64,000 nt of DNA from Cephalotus follicularis (GCA_001972305.1 BDDD01000172.1:376214-440213), one strand, 5' to 3'; positions 24,392 to 37,900 are shown, numbered from the stretch's first letter. Notes: generated by a model from the sequence alone, not told the origin. Translations and numbers: made by a program.

Positions 24392-26019
24392 AATAATCTC
24401 AGGTAAAGCTATATGATGTGTACATCATCCTTCATACACGGGAATAGAGTGCCAATACATCAGCCTCGTCCGAGGGGCCAACGTATCAACGCACGGACCA
24501 GACCTCGTACCATTAATCAACATCGTCCAAGGGGCCGGAATATCAATTCACGGAACCAGCCCTCATCCAATAAATAAGTACAATAGGTGAGTAATGGAGC
24601 CATGCTGCACTCACACTCAGCATACCATCATAGACCAAAGGTATACTACAGATCCAGGCTATGGATACCCCGGGACAGTTCCCACATAACACACCATCAT
24701 AGACAATGAGTCTACTACAGAGAGTTGGACATCGAACATATACCTCACCCTCGACCGAAATCACATGTGACATATAATAGGGTACCAGCATCAAAGTACA
24801 AAGTACGATATCATAATCACAATGATACATAAAATAGGAATGTGACCTAGTCACCCAGAACCCGAGCCTCATATGCTTGTAAATCATATCACAATCAAGG
24901 AACATGCTCAACATAAAATATACGGGATTCAAATCCCGATTGGGGACATATCAAACAGGAGTCACAAGATAATAAAATGAAGGGAATGTCCCACACACAA
25001 ATTTACCGAAAGCAACTACCGCGGACTAATCCTTGAACGCTACGGAACAGCTAATGGATCCAAGTCTACATAGACATCACATTACAAATTCAATAAGCAT
25101 ATTTCCTAATCTTATAAGAGAAGATAGTTGATAAATATATGCCATACAAAAGCTATATTCCCATGTTACCCTTTGATACTATATAGCATTACCACTAACT
25201 TAGAATTCAATGCTTACACTTTCTAATACCTCCACCATTACTAATTAACATCCAAACAAAACACTTTTTCATCATTAACGTTAGACAACCTCAATAGCCC
25301 ATGATTTCACACAAAGCCAAAATCCTTCTAACCCTAGGAAGATTAAATGGCTTCAATCCTTAATTCAATATAAATATCGACTTTCCTTAAACCCCCAAGA
25401 GACCGAAATCTTATTAACATAAAAGTGATGATCTCACAAGTTTACTAACATCCATTTATAATTTTTTAAAACCATAGAACTATCAACTTTACCACTCTTT
25501 CATAGAACCAAATTTAAAGGAATAATCATGGAAATCAATTTATGATAATATGCTAAACTCTTAGTCAAATTTCCATCTCTCACGAAGATATAATTCATCA
25601 CTTCAAAATCAATCATATGGCATCAACATCTTGATGAAATCTCAACTTATAGTGCCAGAAGGGTAGGGAACTTACAAGATTATGTTAGAAGGATTAAAAA
25701 TAAGTCACTTTTACACTTGTTTCCTTAAAAAGTTCTTGAAGAAATTGAGAAGAAAATGAGAGCTCGCGAGAGGTGAATGCTTCATCCAAGCAAGAAAATG
25801 AGAATGTCGTTTGTTTCCTCTTTATAAAACTTAGAACCTATTTTAAAGATGAATAGTCTACAAACTTTGAGATAATTAGAGAAAAATCCAGAGAAAAATC
25901 CAGATAATTCAGGACTTATGGAGTCATTGGGCCTGTTTTTTGGGCCTTAAAATGCTTAAATCTTTTTCATACATGATTTAATCGTAGGGTAAGCCAACCC
26001 AATCCAGAGCAGATCTACA

Positions 26020-26265
26020 ATTCCACCTACTTCCTAGTCGACTCTTAGGTCTGCTCAACGTATATCAGGTCTGCTTAACGAAGGAATTGAGCAGGTCTGC
26101 GTATCCCAGACCAGGTCTACTCCCAGGTCTTCTCAACCAAGTCTGCTCATCCAAGTCTGTTCAACCTAGACTAGGTCTACTCCGCTCTGGTCTGGTCTGG
26201 TCTTCTGCACCCTAGTCTGGTCTGCTCTGCTATGCTCCGCCCTGGTCTGGTCTGATACCAAATGT
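26020..26265. repeat. T1 LTR upstream array of 'aggtctgctc'-like words
   Basis: Fifteen or more copies of short words such as aggtctgctc, ggtctggtctg and ccaggtctac lie within 240 bp, between the LTR start (26,332, minus strand) and its TATA box (25,821-25,830). The position suggests U3 promoter or enhancer repeats. This array is within the part of the T1 LTR seen only in the left copy. Confidence 0.7.
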
Positions 26266-26332
26266 ATGAATTTTTTATAAATGGTATGCATACTTAACAA
26301 GTATACGCCAAATTATGTCAAGGGGTATTACA

Positions 26333-26352
26333 GTATCCCCCCATTTTTTAGA
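26333..26352 (-). other. T1 polypurine tract
   Basis: On the minus strand 'aaaaaatggggggatac' directly precedes the LTR start 'tgtaatacccc'. It would prime plus-strand DNA synthesis in this family. Confidence 0.8.
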
Positions 26353-26369
26353 ATTTTGTCCTCAAAATT

Positions 26370-26690
26370 CACACACCTGTTTTATCGAAGAGATCTGGGT
26401 AACGGCGTCTCATCTCATCCTCTCGCTGCTAGGTGGCCTATTCTACAGCCTGATTCCTCCACAAGAGTTTAACCAATGGAATGATCTTGGTCTTCAACAC
26501 CTGATCTCGACGATCCAAAATCTGCACAGGAACTTCTTCATAATCTAAGTCCGGTAAATCTTTGTCGGACAAATCAATCGAAGTATCCAGAATATGAGAA
26601 GGATATGGGATGTATTTCCTTAGCACTGATATGTGGAATACATCATGAATCTGAGCCAAGTCTGGTGGCAAAGCCAAATGATACACAACA
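26370..26690 (-). pseudogene. T1 integrase end and chromodomain
   Basis: Reads 'IHDVFHISVLRKYIPYPSH' (integrase C-terminus), then 'EVPVQILDRRDQVLKTKIIP', 'VKLLWRNQAVE' and 'EDEMRRRYPDLF', the usual chromodomain layout of plant chromoviruses. In this group the chromodomain directs integration toward marked chromatin. Sequence after it leads directly to the polypurine tract. Confidence 0.85.
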
Positions 26691-27950
26691 GGTCCAATCC
26701 TCTATAAAATATTAAAGGGTCCAACATATCGAGGACTTAGCTTGCCATTCCTGCCAAACCGGATAACTCCCGTATAAGGTGATACTCGAAGGAATACTCT
26801 GTCCCCTACTTCAAATTTCAAATCCTTGCGACGTTTGTCTGCATAGCTATTTTGCCTACTCTAAGCTGCCCGCAATCTCTCTGCGATGATCTTCACCTTT
26901 TCCGTAGCATCCTTCACTATATCCGGACCCAACAATTTCCTTTCACCTACATCATCCCAGCACATAGGTGTTCTACAACGTCTGCCATACAGGGCCTCAT
27001 AAGGTGCCATGCCGATACTAGCTTAGTAACTATTATTATAAGCAAACTCAATCAAAGTCAAACGGGTATCCCAACTACCCCTGAAATCCATAACGCAGGC
27101 TCGCAACATATCCTCCAAAATCTGAATCATGCACTTAGACAGTCCATCAGTCTGAGGGTGATAAGCTGTACTGAGCTCAACTCAGTACCCAATGCTGCCT
27201 ACAAGCTCTGCCAAAATCTCGATGTAAAAAAGGGGTCTCTATTTGATACAATATTGAGGGGAACCCATGTAGCCTGACGATATCATTCATATATAATTAT
27301 GGCAACCTCTCCAAGCAATAATCCATAAGTATCGGAAAAAAGTGTGCCGACTTTGTCAGTTGGTCAACTATGACCCATATGGCATCCCATCTCCTCTGGG
27401 TCTGAGGAAGTCATGAAACAAAATCCATAGTAATATGTTCACATTTCCACTCAGGAATGGGGAGCGACTACAGTAATCCTGAGGGTTTATACCTTTCTAC
27501 TTTAACCTGTTGGCATGTCAAACATCTGGCCACATATATGGCAATCTCCCTTTTCATGCCTCTCCACCAGTAGTATTGCCTAAAATCTCGATACATCTTA
27601 GTACTACCAGGATGCATCGACCATAAAGAACAATGGGCTTCCTCCAAAATTTCTTGCTTAATAGCCTCCACATGCGGCACACAAATCCTATGGCCAAACA
27701 TCAGAGTGCCATTCTCACTGATATGAAAATCTGTCCAAGAACTCTGACTTGTCTCATAAGTTTTACCAGCCTGCAATCCTGTTCCTGTGCTTCTCTAATC
27801 CGATCCACTAAAATTGATCTCACCCGTAGAGTAGCTAACATTGTACAATCATCATCCAATGTCAACTCCGCACCTATAGACCTTAATTGCTCTAGCAATG
27901 GAAGATAAGTCAACTTTATGTGAGCAAGAGAATCAGAAGATTTTCTAGTC
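26691..27950 (-). pseudogene. T1 integrase
   Basis: The N-terminal zinc-binding part is clear ('[18 protein letters not shown]', '[19 protein letters not shown]', about 27,480-27,630). The core and C-terminal part follow toward 26,700. Relation to T2 integrase is visible by shared words. Broken in several places. Confidence 0.8.
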
Positions 27951-29490
27951 AAGGCATCTGCTACTACATTTGCCTTACCCGGATGCTAGTCTATAGTGCA
28001 ATCATAATCCTTAATTAGCTCACTCCATCTCCTTTTCCTCAAATTAAGATGCTGTTATGTAAATAGATACTTTAAGCTCTGATGGTCAGTAAAGATTTAG
28101 CAAGTCTCCCCGTACAAATAATGTCACCAAATCTTTAAGGCAAAGACCACTGCAGCTAACTCCAAATCATGGGTAGGATAGTTAAGCTCATGTCTTTTTA
28201 GCTGTCTCGAAGCATAAGCTATTACCTTCCCATGCTGCATGAATAGACACCCCAAGCCTTGCCTGGAGGCATCACTATAAACTACAAATCTACCACCTGG
28301 AGATGGAAGAGCTAAAACTGGAGCTGAGGTCAATCTATTCTTAAGCTCCTAAAAGCTTTGCTCACAATCATCAGTCTACTCAAACTTAACTTCCTTCAAT
28401 GTTAGCTTAGACAGAGATAATGCTAACAAGGAAAAGCCTTCAATAAACATCCTGTAATATCCTACCAAACCCAGAAAACTGTGTACTTCTGTAACATTTA
28501 TGGGTCGTTCCCAAGCCAACACAACTTCCACTTTCTTCAGGTCCACTTCAATACGTTGACCCGAGATTACATGCCCCAAAAATACAACTCTGTCAAGCCA
28601 AAATTCGCATTTACTGAGTTTGGAATATAATCGATGATCCCTCAACATCTGTAAAACAATCCTCAAATGTTCACCATGATCGACCTGACTACACGAGTAT
28701 ACCATCACATCATCAATGAATACCACTACAAAACTATCTAGAAAAGGCCAGAAAACTCGATTCATCAAATCCATAAATGATGACGACATATTGGTCAGCC
28801 AAAATGGCATGACTGAAAACTCGTAGTGGCCATATCAAATTCTAAAAGCTGTTTTCGGTATATCCTATTCCCCTATCCTTAGCTGATGGTACCCAGATCA
28901 AAGATCTATCTTCAAGAATACACATGCCCCCTGCAACTGATCAAATAGCTCATTGATACAAGGTAAAGGATATTTATTCCGTACCATGTCCTTATAAAGT
29001 TGCCTATAGTCAATACATAATCGAAGGGTACCATCCTTGTTTTTAAAAAACAATACTGAAGCAACCTAGGGAGAACTACTGGGTCTTATAAATCCTTTCT
29101 CCAGTAATTCCTACAATTGCACCTTCAGCTCTTTCAACTTAACTGGTGCCATCCTGTACGGTGTGAAGGATATAGGGACTATACTGGCGATTAGTTCTAT
29201 AACAAAATCAGTCTCTCTCTCTCTCTGGTGGTAGTCCCAGCAACTCTTCCAGAAATATGTCCGGAAACTCACAAACTACAGGTATATCCTCCAATCTCGG
29301 CTCAGACATCCCAGTGTCTACCATATGAGCCTGATATCCCTGTCCACCTGCCTGTAAAATTCTATGTGTAACCATAGCTGAGATTACCCTAATTGGCACA
29401 GTGCGTCGTTCGCACACCAGCTCCATACTAGACTTGTCGGGCATACGAAAAGTAACTACTCTCCTGAAACAATACACCAATGCCCGATGA
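27951..29490 (-). pseudogene. T1 reverse transcriptase and RNase H
   Basis: RT: '[20 protein letters not shown]' runs into 'DDVMVYS' (about 28,700-28,770) and is followed by '[14 protein letters not shown]' and '[18 protein letters not shown]'. RNase H: '[20 protein letters not shown]', '[20 protein letters not shown]' (about 28,130-28,290). Upstream, 'LEDIPVVCEFPDIFLEELLG' (about 29,230-29,300) is the usual linker from protease to RT. Broken. Confidence 0.88.
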
Positions 29491-29963
29491 GCTATCAGCT
29501 AGTCCATACCGAGGATAACATTGAAATCCTCGATATGAAAGGGTATGAGATCTGCAGGGAATCTCCGTCCTCCAATTACAACATCAAAACTTCGATACAC
29601 CTGGTCTACTTGATAAGCTTGTCCCGTAGGGACTGATACTACTACGCAGACATCTAAGGGACTCTGCTCCCATCCAGCATGAATACAAAATGTTTGAGCA
29701 ATAAAAGATAAAGTAGATTCCGTGTCGAATAAAACTACAGCATCCTTTCCAAAGATAGTGGCTCTACCTATTGCCACATCAGGAGCTGCCAAAGTCTCAT
29801 GTTGGGGCAAAGCATATACTCTGGTCGTCGCTGCAGGCCTACCTGGTTGCCTGCCACTGCCAGCTCTGGATGTACTAGCATGTGGTGCCGTAGTCCTACT
29901 CCTCAGCACGCCTAACTGCTTCCCTGCATGAATTGCCCCTTTGCTCGTAGGCTGTCTCTCCAT
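29491..29963 (-). pseudogene. T1 aspartic protease region
   Basis: Reads 'TRVYALPQHETLAAPDVAIG', then 'AVVLFDTESTLSFIAQTF' around the active site, and 'HIEDFNVILGMD'. The order and spacing are those of Ty3 retropepsins. Lies between the Gag zinc knuckle and RT. Confidence 0.85.
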
Positions 29964-31181
29964 AGGGACTGGTTCTGGTGCCGCTGCTGAGCTCTGCGTT
30001 GCAAGTTACGGACAATCTCTCCTACTATGTCCGGTCTGACCACACCGGTAATATAATCGTATCCCACTACGACACTACCCAAAATGGAACCGACCACGCG
30101 TCCAACATTGAGGTCACTGTGAGGAAACTGCTTCACTCTGAGTGTCGGTCTGCCTTCCACCCTGATAAGACCTCTCTCGCATACCACTAGTAACTGAGGT
30201 TTACATCTGTTACTGGGAGACTACTTTCCGTCCTTCTGACCTGGTCTGTCTACGGCTCTCCCCGCCAGTAGATCTGCTAATAGGTAGGGGTCTCCATCGT
30301 CTTTGACCCTTGGAAGAACTCTCCCCCTGCTCAAAACGTGATGCAGGTCATTTCCTACTCTGATCCTGTCAGAGTCTCTGATCAGACATACTCTGCTCTA
30401 CTCTCTTCGCAGACTCCACAAAATCACCGAAGACAGTCCAATGAGTGACTGATTCCATATATCTGATCTCCGTTCTCAGTCCATCTAGGAATTTCTGGCA
30501 CATTTTGGACTGATCTGCTACTAAAGCAGGGGCATAATGGGACAGCTCCATAAACATGTACTCATACTACGTCACCGTCATATTACCTTGACGTTGATGA
30601 ATAAACTCTCTTTGTTTCTCTTGAACATATGTGGGAGGGACGAAATGCTGACGAAACTCCTGTCTAAACACTTCCCTCATAATCTTTGTTGGGTCCTCAT
30701 ATATTGCCCTGAGGGCCTCCCACCAGGGAAGAGCACCCTTTTCCATCAAGAAGGATGCATGCCGAACTCTCGAATCATCGACAATCCCAATCTGTTCAAA
30801 TATCTGCTCTAGACGGCTTAACCACGACTCTGCATCAGCAGGATCTCCTGTCCCCTCAAAAGTTGTTACTCCCAAGCGCAGCATGCGCTCTATCGATAAG
30901 GGTTGTGATCTAGCAGTTCCCAATGTCTGAGCTAGCAATAAGATTGCTTGTATCAACTTTGACTGACCACCTATACCTACTGGAGGAGGAGGAGGTGGTG
31001 ATATACGTACAGTAGACTGCGCTGCTAGAATATCGGTTGCTATCTCCGATTGAGCCTCATGTCCATGCATCCCAGGGTCTGTCTGCACTTCAGGCTCCAC
31101 AGGAAGTACTTTCTAATCCACATGTGGCCTAGGGGCTGCTCTACCCTTGCCTCAGCCATGTCCTGTACCACGGGGCACCAT
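29964..31181 (-). pseudogene. T1 gag region
   Basis: Begins at an ATG on the minus strand at 31,181 (MVPRGTGHG). A proline-rich stretch, the core 'RMLRLGVTTFEGTGDPADAE' and 'SWLSRLEQIFEQIG', then 'FRQEFRQHFVPPTYVQEKQR' and 'FIHQRQGNMTV' are characteristic of Tekay-type Gag. A CCHC knuckle 'YRCGQTGHSRRDC' lies at about 30,010-30,065. Broken. Confidence 0.87.
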
Positions 31182-31271
31182 ATCCTTCACATGCAGTAAT
31201 AGGATATCACTATACATCATATAATCTATATGCAATGCATGTAATGCATATCCCGTAGAATCCCTAACCTA

Positions 31272-31284
31272 CGCTTTGATACCA
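31272..31284 (-). other. T1 primer-binding site
   Basis: On the minus strand 'tggtatcaaagcg' lies 4 bp after the 5' LTR end at 31,289. It is the initiator tRNA-Met type, with one change from the usual 'tggtatcagagc'. Confidence 0.8.
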
Positions 31285-31288
31285 AAAC

Positions 31289-33530
31289 TAACACCACCCG
31301 TTGCCTAAACCGTAACCCCACCAGAAAAGCTGTGCCATACTATACTTAACCTTATTTCTTCTTAACTTATTCAATACCCTTGACCTCTTATTCACTAATC
31401 AACTACGTACACCAAACAACGTGTATAGCAGAGAATAGGGCTCTAAGCGGCGAGGTCTGCGTTATCTTTCCAAGCTCTACTTAAGCTTCTTTACTCCAAG
31501 GCTGACCTCTGCCTCTAAGATCTACCGTCGAGCTTCGAGCTCTGACCTCTACTTTTGAGGTCTTCCTTCAAGGCACCGAGGTCTAACATCGAGCTTTGAC
31601 CTTTGGTCTCTAACTCTAGTCTCTACCTCCGAGGTCTGCCCTCATGTACCGAGGTTTGACTTCAAGCTTTGAGCTCTAACCTTTACCTCTGAGGTCTTTC
31701 CTGGCATTCGGAGCTCTGCCTTCCACTGTCCGAGCTCTGCTTTATCATTTTGAGCTCTTCTTTCAACTCTTCGAGCTCTGCCTTAGCATAACATCAAAAA
31801 AAGTTACTAAACATCTGCAATTCAAACCACAATATATATTTTTTCACTCTCCTGAAGGAGGAATCAACAGTTAATTTACTTCAATCCATCACAAGGATAC
31901 CACAATCAGTTTAAGATACTCTATTTCAACAAATTAACCATCCATAACCATTATTACTCCAAATATATCAACATCTCACAATAATTCTAGTTATCAAACA
32001 TGAATATAATAACAATTCTCGTATGTCCCCATGCATGCATGTGTTACTAGCCAACTCTGCCAGTGAATGGTGCTAGTACTCCCGTGGTGTATCTTTAGCA
32101 AATTCAAGTGCTACTGGTCTGGTGGATCAGGTAGATCATCCTCTACCGCCTCAAGTGAAAAATGTAAATAAGAGGGGGTTAGTTCAAATGACGAAGTGAG
32201 CTGGAACAAGTCATTCCCTGCTGCATCCATACCAAAATGGGATACGCTGAATAAAAGTGGTATGGTATGATCAAGAATATATATATATATAAAGCCATAA
32301 ACAAAATAGAATAAATTCATTGAATGAATATAATGTCAACGAGACTCCAAAAGAAGGAAACTCATAACTCAACAATGAAGTTTACTGAACAGATCTCAAT
32401 AAACATCAGGATGCAATAAAATATCAAGAATTACAAATATGATCAATGATCAAGAAATGTGCTCAAATAATCATAAAATCAGGGGATGCTGGTACAACTA
32501 GACTATCATCATCATATATCATATCACCGTCACATATCATGTGAATGCCATATCTCATATCACTGTCATATATCATGACATCATAATGCAGTCGCTGCAG
32601 CAATAATCTCAGGTAAGGCTACAGGATGTGTAAAACATCCTTCATACACCGGTGTAGAGTGTCAATACCTCTGCCTAGTTCGAGGGGCTAGCGTATCAAT
32701 GCAAGGACACAACCCTCGCCCAATAAATTAGCCTCGTCCGAAGGGCCGAAATATCAATACACAGACTCAGCCCTCGTTCAATAAACCGGTACGATAGGTG
32801 AGTAAAGGAGCCCAGTTACACTCACACTCAGCATACCATCATAGACCAACGGTATGCTGCAGATCCAGGCTATGGATACCTGAGGGCAGTTCCCACATAA
32901 CACCCAATCATAGACAATGAGCCTACTAAGGAGAGTTGGGCATCCAACGTGTACCTAACCCTCAAACGAAATCAAATCTAACATATCATAGGGTAACAGC
33001 ATCATAGTACAAAGTACGATATCATAATCACAATGTTACATAAAATAGGAAGGTGACCTGGTCACCGAAAGCCAGAGCCTCATATGCTCGTAAATCATAT
33101 CACAATCAAGGAACATGATCAACATAAGACATACGGGATTCAAATCCCAATCGAATCATCATATAATATAAGTACAACATGGCACAAATCAAACATGAGT
33201 CTCAAGATAATAAAAGGAAGGGAATGTCCCACTCACTGATTTATCGAAAGCAATTACCACGGACTAATCCTTGAATGCTCCGAATCAGCTACTGGATCCA
33301 AGTCTACAAAACCATCACATTACATATTCAATAAGCATATTTCCTATGCTTATACGATAAGATAGTGGATATATATATGCCATACAAAGGCTATATTCCC
33401 ATGTTACCCTTTGATACTAGATAGCATTACCACTAACTTTGAATTCAATGCATGCACTTTCTAATGACTCCGCCATTACTAATTACCATCCAAACACAAC
33501 ACATTTTAATAATTTACATTAGACAACCTC
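31289..33530 (-). repeat. T1 5' LTR, part within the window
   Basis: Matches the three blocks of the left LTR in order and without the S1 and T2 insertions, so it shows both empty sites. It is itself cut at 33,530 by E3 after 'agacaacctc'; in the left LTR the same text continues with 'aatagcccatg' (25,301). The remaining roughly 1 kb lies beyond the window. Confidence 0.88.
31440..31790. repeat. T1 LTR array of 'gagctctgacctctacctctgaggtct' units
   Basis: About ten imperfect copies of words combining 'cgagctctgacct', 'ctaccтctgaggtct' and 'caccgaggtct' at 25-45 bp spacing, near the downstream end of the LTR. The same array is at 11,880-12,105 and 15,173-15,260, where S1 splits it. Confidence 0.75.
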
Positions 33531-34786
33531 TGTAATGCCCCAAACCCCAAGAATTTACTCCCTACGGCTTGACACGTTAAAAGCAATACCATTCAAGTTC
33601 ACCAAATATCCAGCAACATAATTAAAACACTTTAACATATAACAGTGCATGTGGAAAAACCAATTAAACCAAGACTTATGTGGATAAAACCCAATGTATA
33701 CAATACTATTCAAACCAAGCTCTGCCAAAACCCAGCAAGTCATAAAACAATAAACAATTTCATTTTATACCCTTGGGTCGTCGGACTGCATTTGGAGGAG
33801 AAGACTTACTCGGTTACTTTAATCATCTGCTTGCTGCGAAACTCCACCTGCATATGACCCATTACCGAGAATAGGTTAGCAACCACTGTTGTGTAGGAAC
33901 TACTACTTATGCATGTGTGAAGTGCAAGTGTAGCAAGTATAATATGTCATGAGAGATGCAAGTACAAGTTCAACCATACAATACAGGCATCCATATCATT
34001 AAAAAACCATTTATCAGTCATTAATAATTCTCCTCAGCTTCCTCTGTTTTAGGATGAGCAAAGCACGCACTCCAGACGTTGCAGTCAGGGGAGCCGAGAT
34101 GAGACATTCATTTCACTTTTAGGTAGACAAGTTTCCTCGGCTTAAGAAAGAGCAATATACGCACTCTAGACGTTGTAGGTAGAGGAGAGGGAACAAACAC
34201 TTATGTGTACAATTGATCAGACCTCAACATAGTTATACCACTTACACCTTAACCTTGTAACTATACAGTAACATTCATTTAACATTTATGGCTCATCTTG
34301 ATTGGTGATCCCTTAGGCTCATCTCAATCGGTGATCCCTATGGGCTATCTACCTCGGTGACCCTCCTGGTTCATCTCGGCTGGTGACCCGTTGGTTCATC
34401 TCGAGTGATAGCTTTACTGGTTCATCTCGGTTGGTAACCTAGTTATGGTTCATCTCAATTGGTGACCCAATTATTGTTCATCTCAGTTGGTGACCCATTA
34501 CATTACACACTAATCAGTCTACACTAACACTCTATTTCCTTTTTGAGAGGTCTGTCTACTTTACATTTAGTCTGTCTTTGTATTTAGTCTACTTTTACAC
34601 TTAGTCTACCTTACAGTATATTAGCTAATCCGTCCTCTGATCCTAAGGGAAGGTCATCTCGGCAAGTGTGAATTAGACAAGCTCGGACCTATGGTCTGGC
34701 ATGCTTGGACACATGCTCGTGTATGCTCGGGCATATGCTTTGGCATGCTTGGACACGTGCCTTGCCATGTGTTCACGTGTTTTGAA
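33531..34786 (-). mobile_element. E3: end of another long LTR, inserted in the T1 LTR
   Basis: Begins 'tgtaatgccccaaacccc' at the exact point where T1 LTR similarity stops. The bases before it are 'acctc'; the partner duplication should lie outside the window. The stretch at about 33,776-33,895 with 'ttagcaacca...gttgtgtagga' parallels 35,545-35,575 of S2, a related minus-strand LTR, which suggests minus orientation. It is cut at about 34,787 by the Athila element. No coding sequence is seen. Confidence 0.6.
34285..34505. repeat. E3 array of 'ggttcatctcggttggtgaccc' units
   Basis: Eight units of about 25-30 bp, each with 'catctc(g/a)(g/a)(t/c)tggtgaccc' or a close variant. Specific to E3. 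Confidence 0.85.
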
Positions 34787-34994
34787 TGTTTTAAAATTTA
34801 TAACGCAAGTACACGGTTGCGCAGTAACGGGTCGAACACTAGGAAATCAAGTTAAATTAATTTTAATCTATTTAACCTAGGCATAGTATACAAAATAGAG
34901 GACTGATATCAAAAACTACTAATAAAAACGTAAAATAAAATAAACAATTGAAACAGGGCACTAAAGCTTCGACGGTTATGTCATGAAAGCAAAT

Positions 34995-37900
34995 TTTCAC
35001 GCCCCGAACCGCGAGGGTAAACCCCCACGACTCGACGCATGAGATACCATCCATTCCATCAAACCATATCATATTTCATACCCCAAAAAGTGCTATAAAT
35101 TTAAAACTTTAAATCAAAGTCATAGTACAACAGCAGAATAATCAATCCATATAAAAAATAACTCTTAAAATCTCCCAAAAATCAGGTATGAAGTATTCGT
35201 TTATCGGACTATAACCCCCTGTAAAGAAAACTCAATTTATATATATAGGCTCAACCCTCAACAACCACACTCCCGTAGGAGGAATCAGCAGTATATCACA
35301 ATATATGGACCCATCCATTCCTTTACATCGACACACATATTAAACAAGCATTGACACAAGCCAACAGGTCAAATACAGAAATAAATCATATCTCTTATAC
35401 AACATCAGTTCATTTACAAACACCACGTTTATACAAAGTAGGTCGGAGGAGATGTAGATCCTTACCCTGCAATTTAGCCTGGCTGGTCACAACTGCGCAT
35501 CACCTGGACCTGAACCTAACCCATTACATTACAATACAATACAATGGGTTAGCAACCCGAAGGTTGTGTAGGATACACATGAAAGGTACATATAGGAGTG
35601 CAGCAGATAAGTATGCCATATGAGAGATGTATGCATGACAATCGATATAAACCGTGCTATGAAAACTAGCATCTAGAAACTTGCCACTATCATTCAGCGT
35701 CCATATCATTTCAAAATCCTTTTAAGTGTAAAGGCTTTTCACGGCCTTCTCTGTCGAGGTAACAGACTAGGCGCTCTTGGCGTCCTAGGCATAAGTCCTT
35801 ATTCCACTGGCATATTAGAGTAGCATCCGTAAGTAGAACAGGGAAGAGAGGATGGATCTTCTCTAACACTGGTCTCTCTAGCTACAGCTACCATCAATAT
35901 CCATATATCATCACAATCTGGCCATTAAGATACATAACGACATGACTCATAACCATATCGTATCCGTCCCATAACGTACCATAACCATTGGGTATCTATT
36001 CCATAATCGTACGATCCGTAGTCATACGAACGATAGCCATTCCATGACCAATCCATCACTATTCCATAACCGTACCATAATCGTAGCCGCACAACCCGTA
36101 TGGCGGAAAGCTGTATTATATGTAATGCGATGCAACAGTATAACAACATGCCATATAATGTAATGGTGTAACAGTATGTCACGAGGTGGTAATGTGCTAT
36201 GCATGTAACCAACACAATCATAAGCCATATGGTGAACAATATATATATGTATCAATATTCCATGTGATGTCATGTGTATAAATGGCAATCGTGGACAGCT
36301 TCAATATACTAGCCGTCTTTAATCGGGGTATATTTAGCTAGTCCTAATTACATCAAAGGCCATAGGCCTATAGACAATCCATATCAATCATAGAGACAAT
36401 CAGTCCATAGGGTCCATCCCACCCTCAATGCACTTTTGGTGTCGTGGAGGTGTGAGGAATGAGATAACACTGACCACATTGTTGAAATCTTAATTTTTAT
36501 TAGGTCCTCCCACGATGTGGGCTCCACGTACTGTATTGGGTCATCATTCATGACATTCAAGACGGAAATGAAAGTCAGGAATGGGTTATCTCTATTGTCT
36601 CATACAGTACAATCCATAATCCATCCTGTAGTTGTGACCCAAAATCATTTACGCTTTTAAATGATAGGGACCATTTTGTAAAGGATCTCATGGATCCACA
36701 TTTGTCAAATCATGTAAGATCAATTTCGTAGTCATAAATCATTTTTCATATTCAATGGCCATTTTCATTTCCATAATCCATTTTGTAATCAATTTTCATA
36801 TATCATTTGGTTGGTCCCTATCGAGGTTATAATGAATGAAAAGGAAGTCCAAATGGGAGAATCCGTGTCTAGATGCCCCAATGGAACTATCCTAACCATT
36901 TGAAATCTATAAAATAATGGAGAGGAAGTCCAAATAAAATATCCGCATCCAGATATCGCAATGGAACTATCCTTACCATTTTTGAAAACCATTTGTATAA
37001 AATCCCTTTTTTTTATGGAACTTTCTTTAAAGATTCATTTTGCATATTGATCCATAGTTTAAAAATGTCACAAGAGGATTTTCGTAGGCTAAAAGGCCTT
37101 AGGGAGGCTTCCTATGAAATCTATTTGTATAGAAACCCATTTCGGATCAACGCCATATAAAACAGTTGAGTTTAACTAAAACAAGGCACTAAGCATCAAT
37201 GCTTAGCCCTGGGTGTCGACAGTTTTAGAAAGCACAATATAAAGCGTCAACGGTTTGTTTGAAAGCATAAGGCATCGACTATTTGGTTTAACACATAAAA
37301 GCGTCGACGATTAAGAAGAAAGCGTCGACGGTTTTGGCAGAAATATCATTTTGCAAAACAGTTCACAATTCAGTGAAAACCATATCCAAAATAGTTCAAA
37401 GCCCTTTAAGATTCATCCCATATCCCGTGAATTGAGAGAAGGCAAGAACTCATCTCCTCTCAATTCAATATCTTACCCTTATGCAATACACACATCCATC
37501 CGTATATTCGTATGTATATATATACAATCATGCATCCATACAAGTACAATTCGTACACATTTCAATCCATATAACCATTTAGAATGCATGAATACAATGC
37601 AAGTAGTATAACCTACTTTAGTGATCTACCATTTGTATACTACCATCCCATACCTGCGTATACGAACGGGATCAAGCAATAGTCATCTGAGCACGTACCA
37701 TCGGAGAAAATGTATACCCTACCTGTTACCAATTAAGCTGCGAGTTGGGAGGATTTGTAGCAGACTCGATGAATTGCCACCTCCTCTAAGCTTCACTCCT
37801 CGTTACGAGCACAGCTCCATCTTGTGTCAACAGAGTTCTCTTTCTTTTAGCATCGCTGCAATAACCATCACATTTTCATTACGATCTACACACAGGTAGC

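Larger units (their letters stand above)
11730..26332 (-). repeat. T1 3' LTR with two nested insertions
   Basis: Three blocks match the right LTR in order: 11,730-12,110, 15,173-16,076 and 24,392-25,300. The block 25,301-26,332 is present only here, because the right copy is interrupted at the equivalent point. On the minus strand the LTR begins 'tgtaatacccc' at 26,332. A TATA box (ttttataaag, minus strand, 25,821-25,830) precedes a leader-like stretch. The 5 bases before the left edge are 'atatg'; the partner duplication lies outside the window. Confidence 0.85.
11730..33530 (-). mobile_element. T1: Ty3 Tekay-type chromovirus, broken
   Basis: A minus-strand Ty3 element with parts in the order LTR, primer-binding site (31,272-31,284), gag, protease, RT, RNase H, integrase, chromodomain, polypurine tract (26,333), LTR. 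The 3' LTR (11,730-26,332) is split by S1 and T2; the 5' LTR (31,289-33,530) is split by E3 and its remainder lies outside the window. Removing the insertions gives an LTR of about 3.2 kb. The chromodomain and long LTRs place it in the Tekay group, which targets heterochromatin. The coding region is broken in many places (on the order of ten or more). In the roughly 100 bp of LTR I compared by eye the copies differ by about one base in ten, so it is old. Confidence 0.9.

Noticed and set aside
34207-34225. Resumption of the T1 LTR after E3 at 'acctcaacatag'
   Set aside because: Only the first few bases match the expected 'acctcaatagccc'; text after it does not follow the T1 LTR, and no LTR end precedes it.
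35925-36288. Tyrosine/glycine-rich open frame (YRSYDYGSYDYG) as a secreted or prion-like protein
   Set aside because: It is a translation of the 'ccataaccgtacc' array in S2; the frame is not preserved outside the array.
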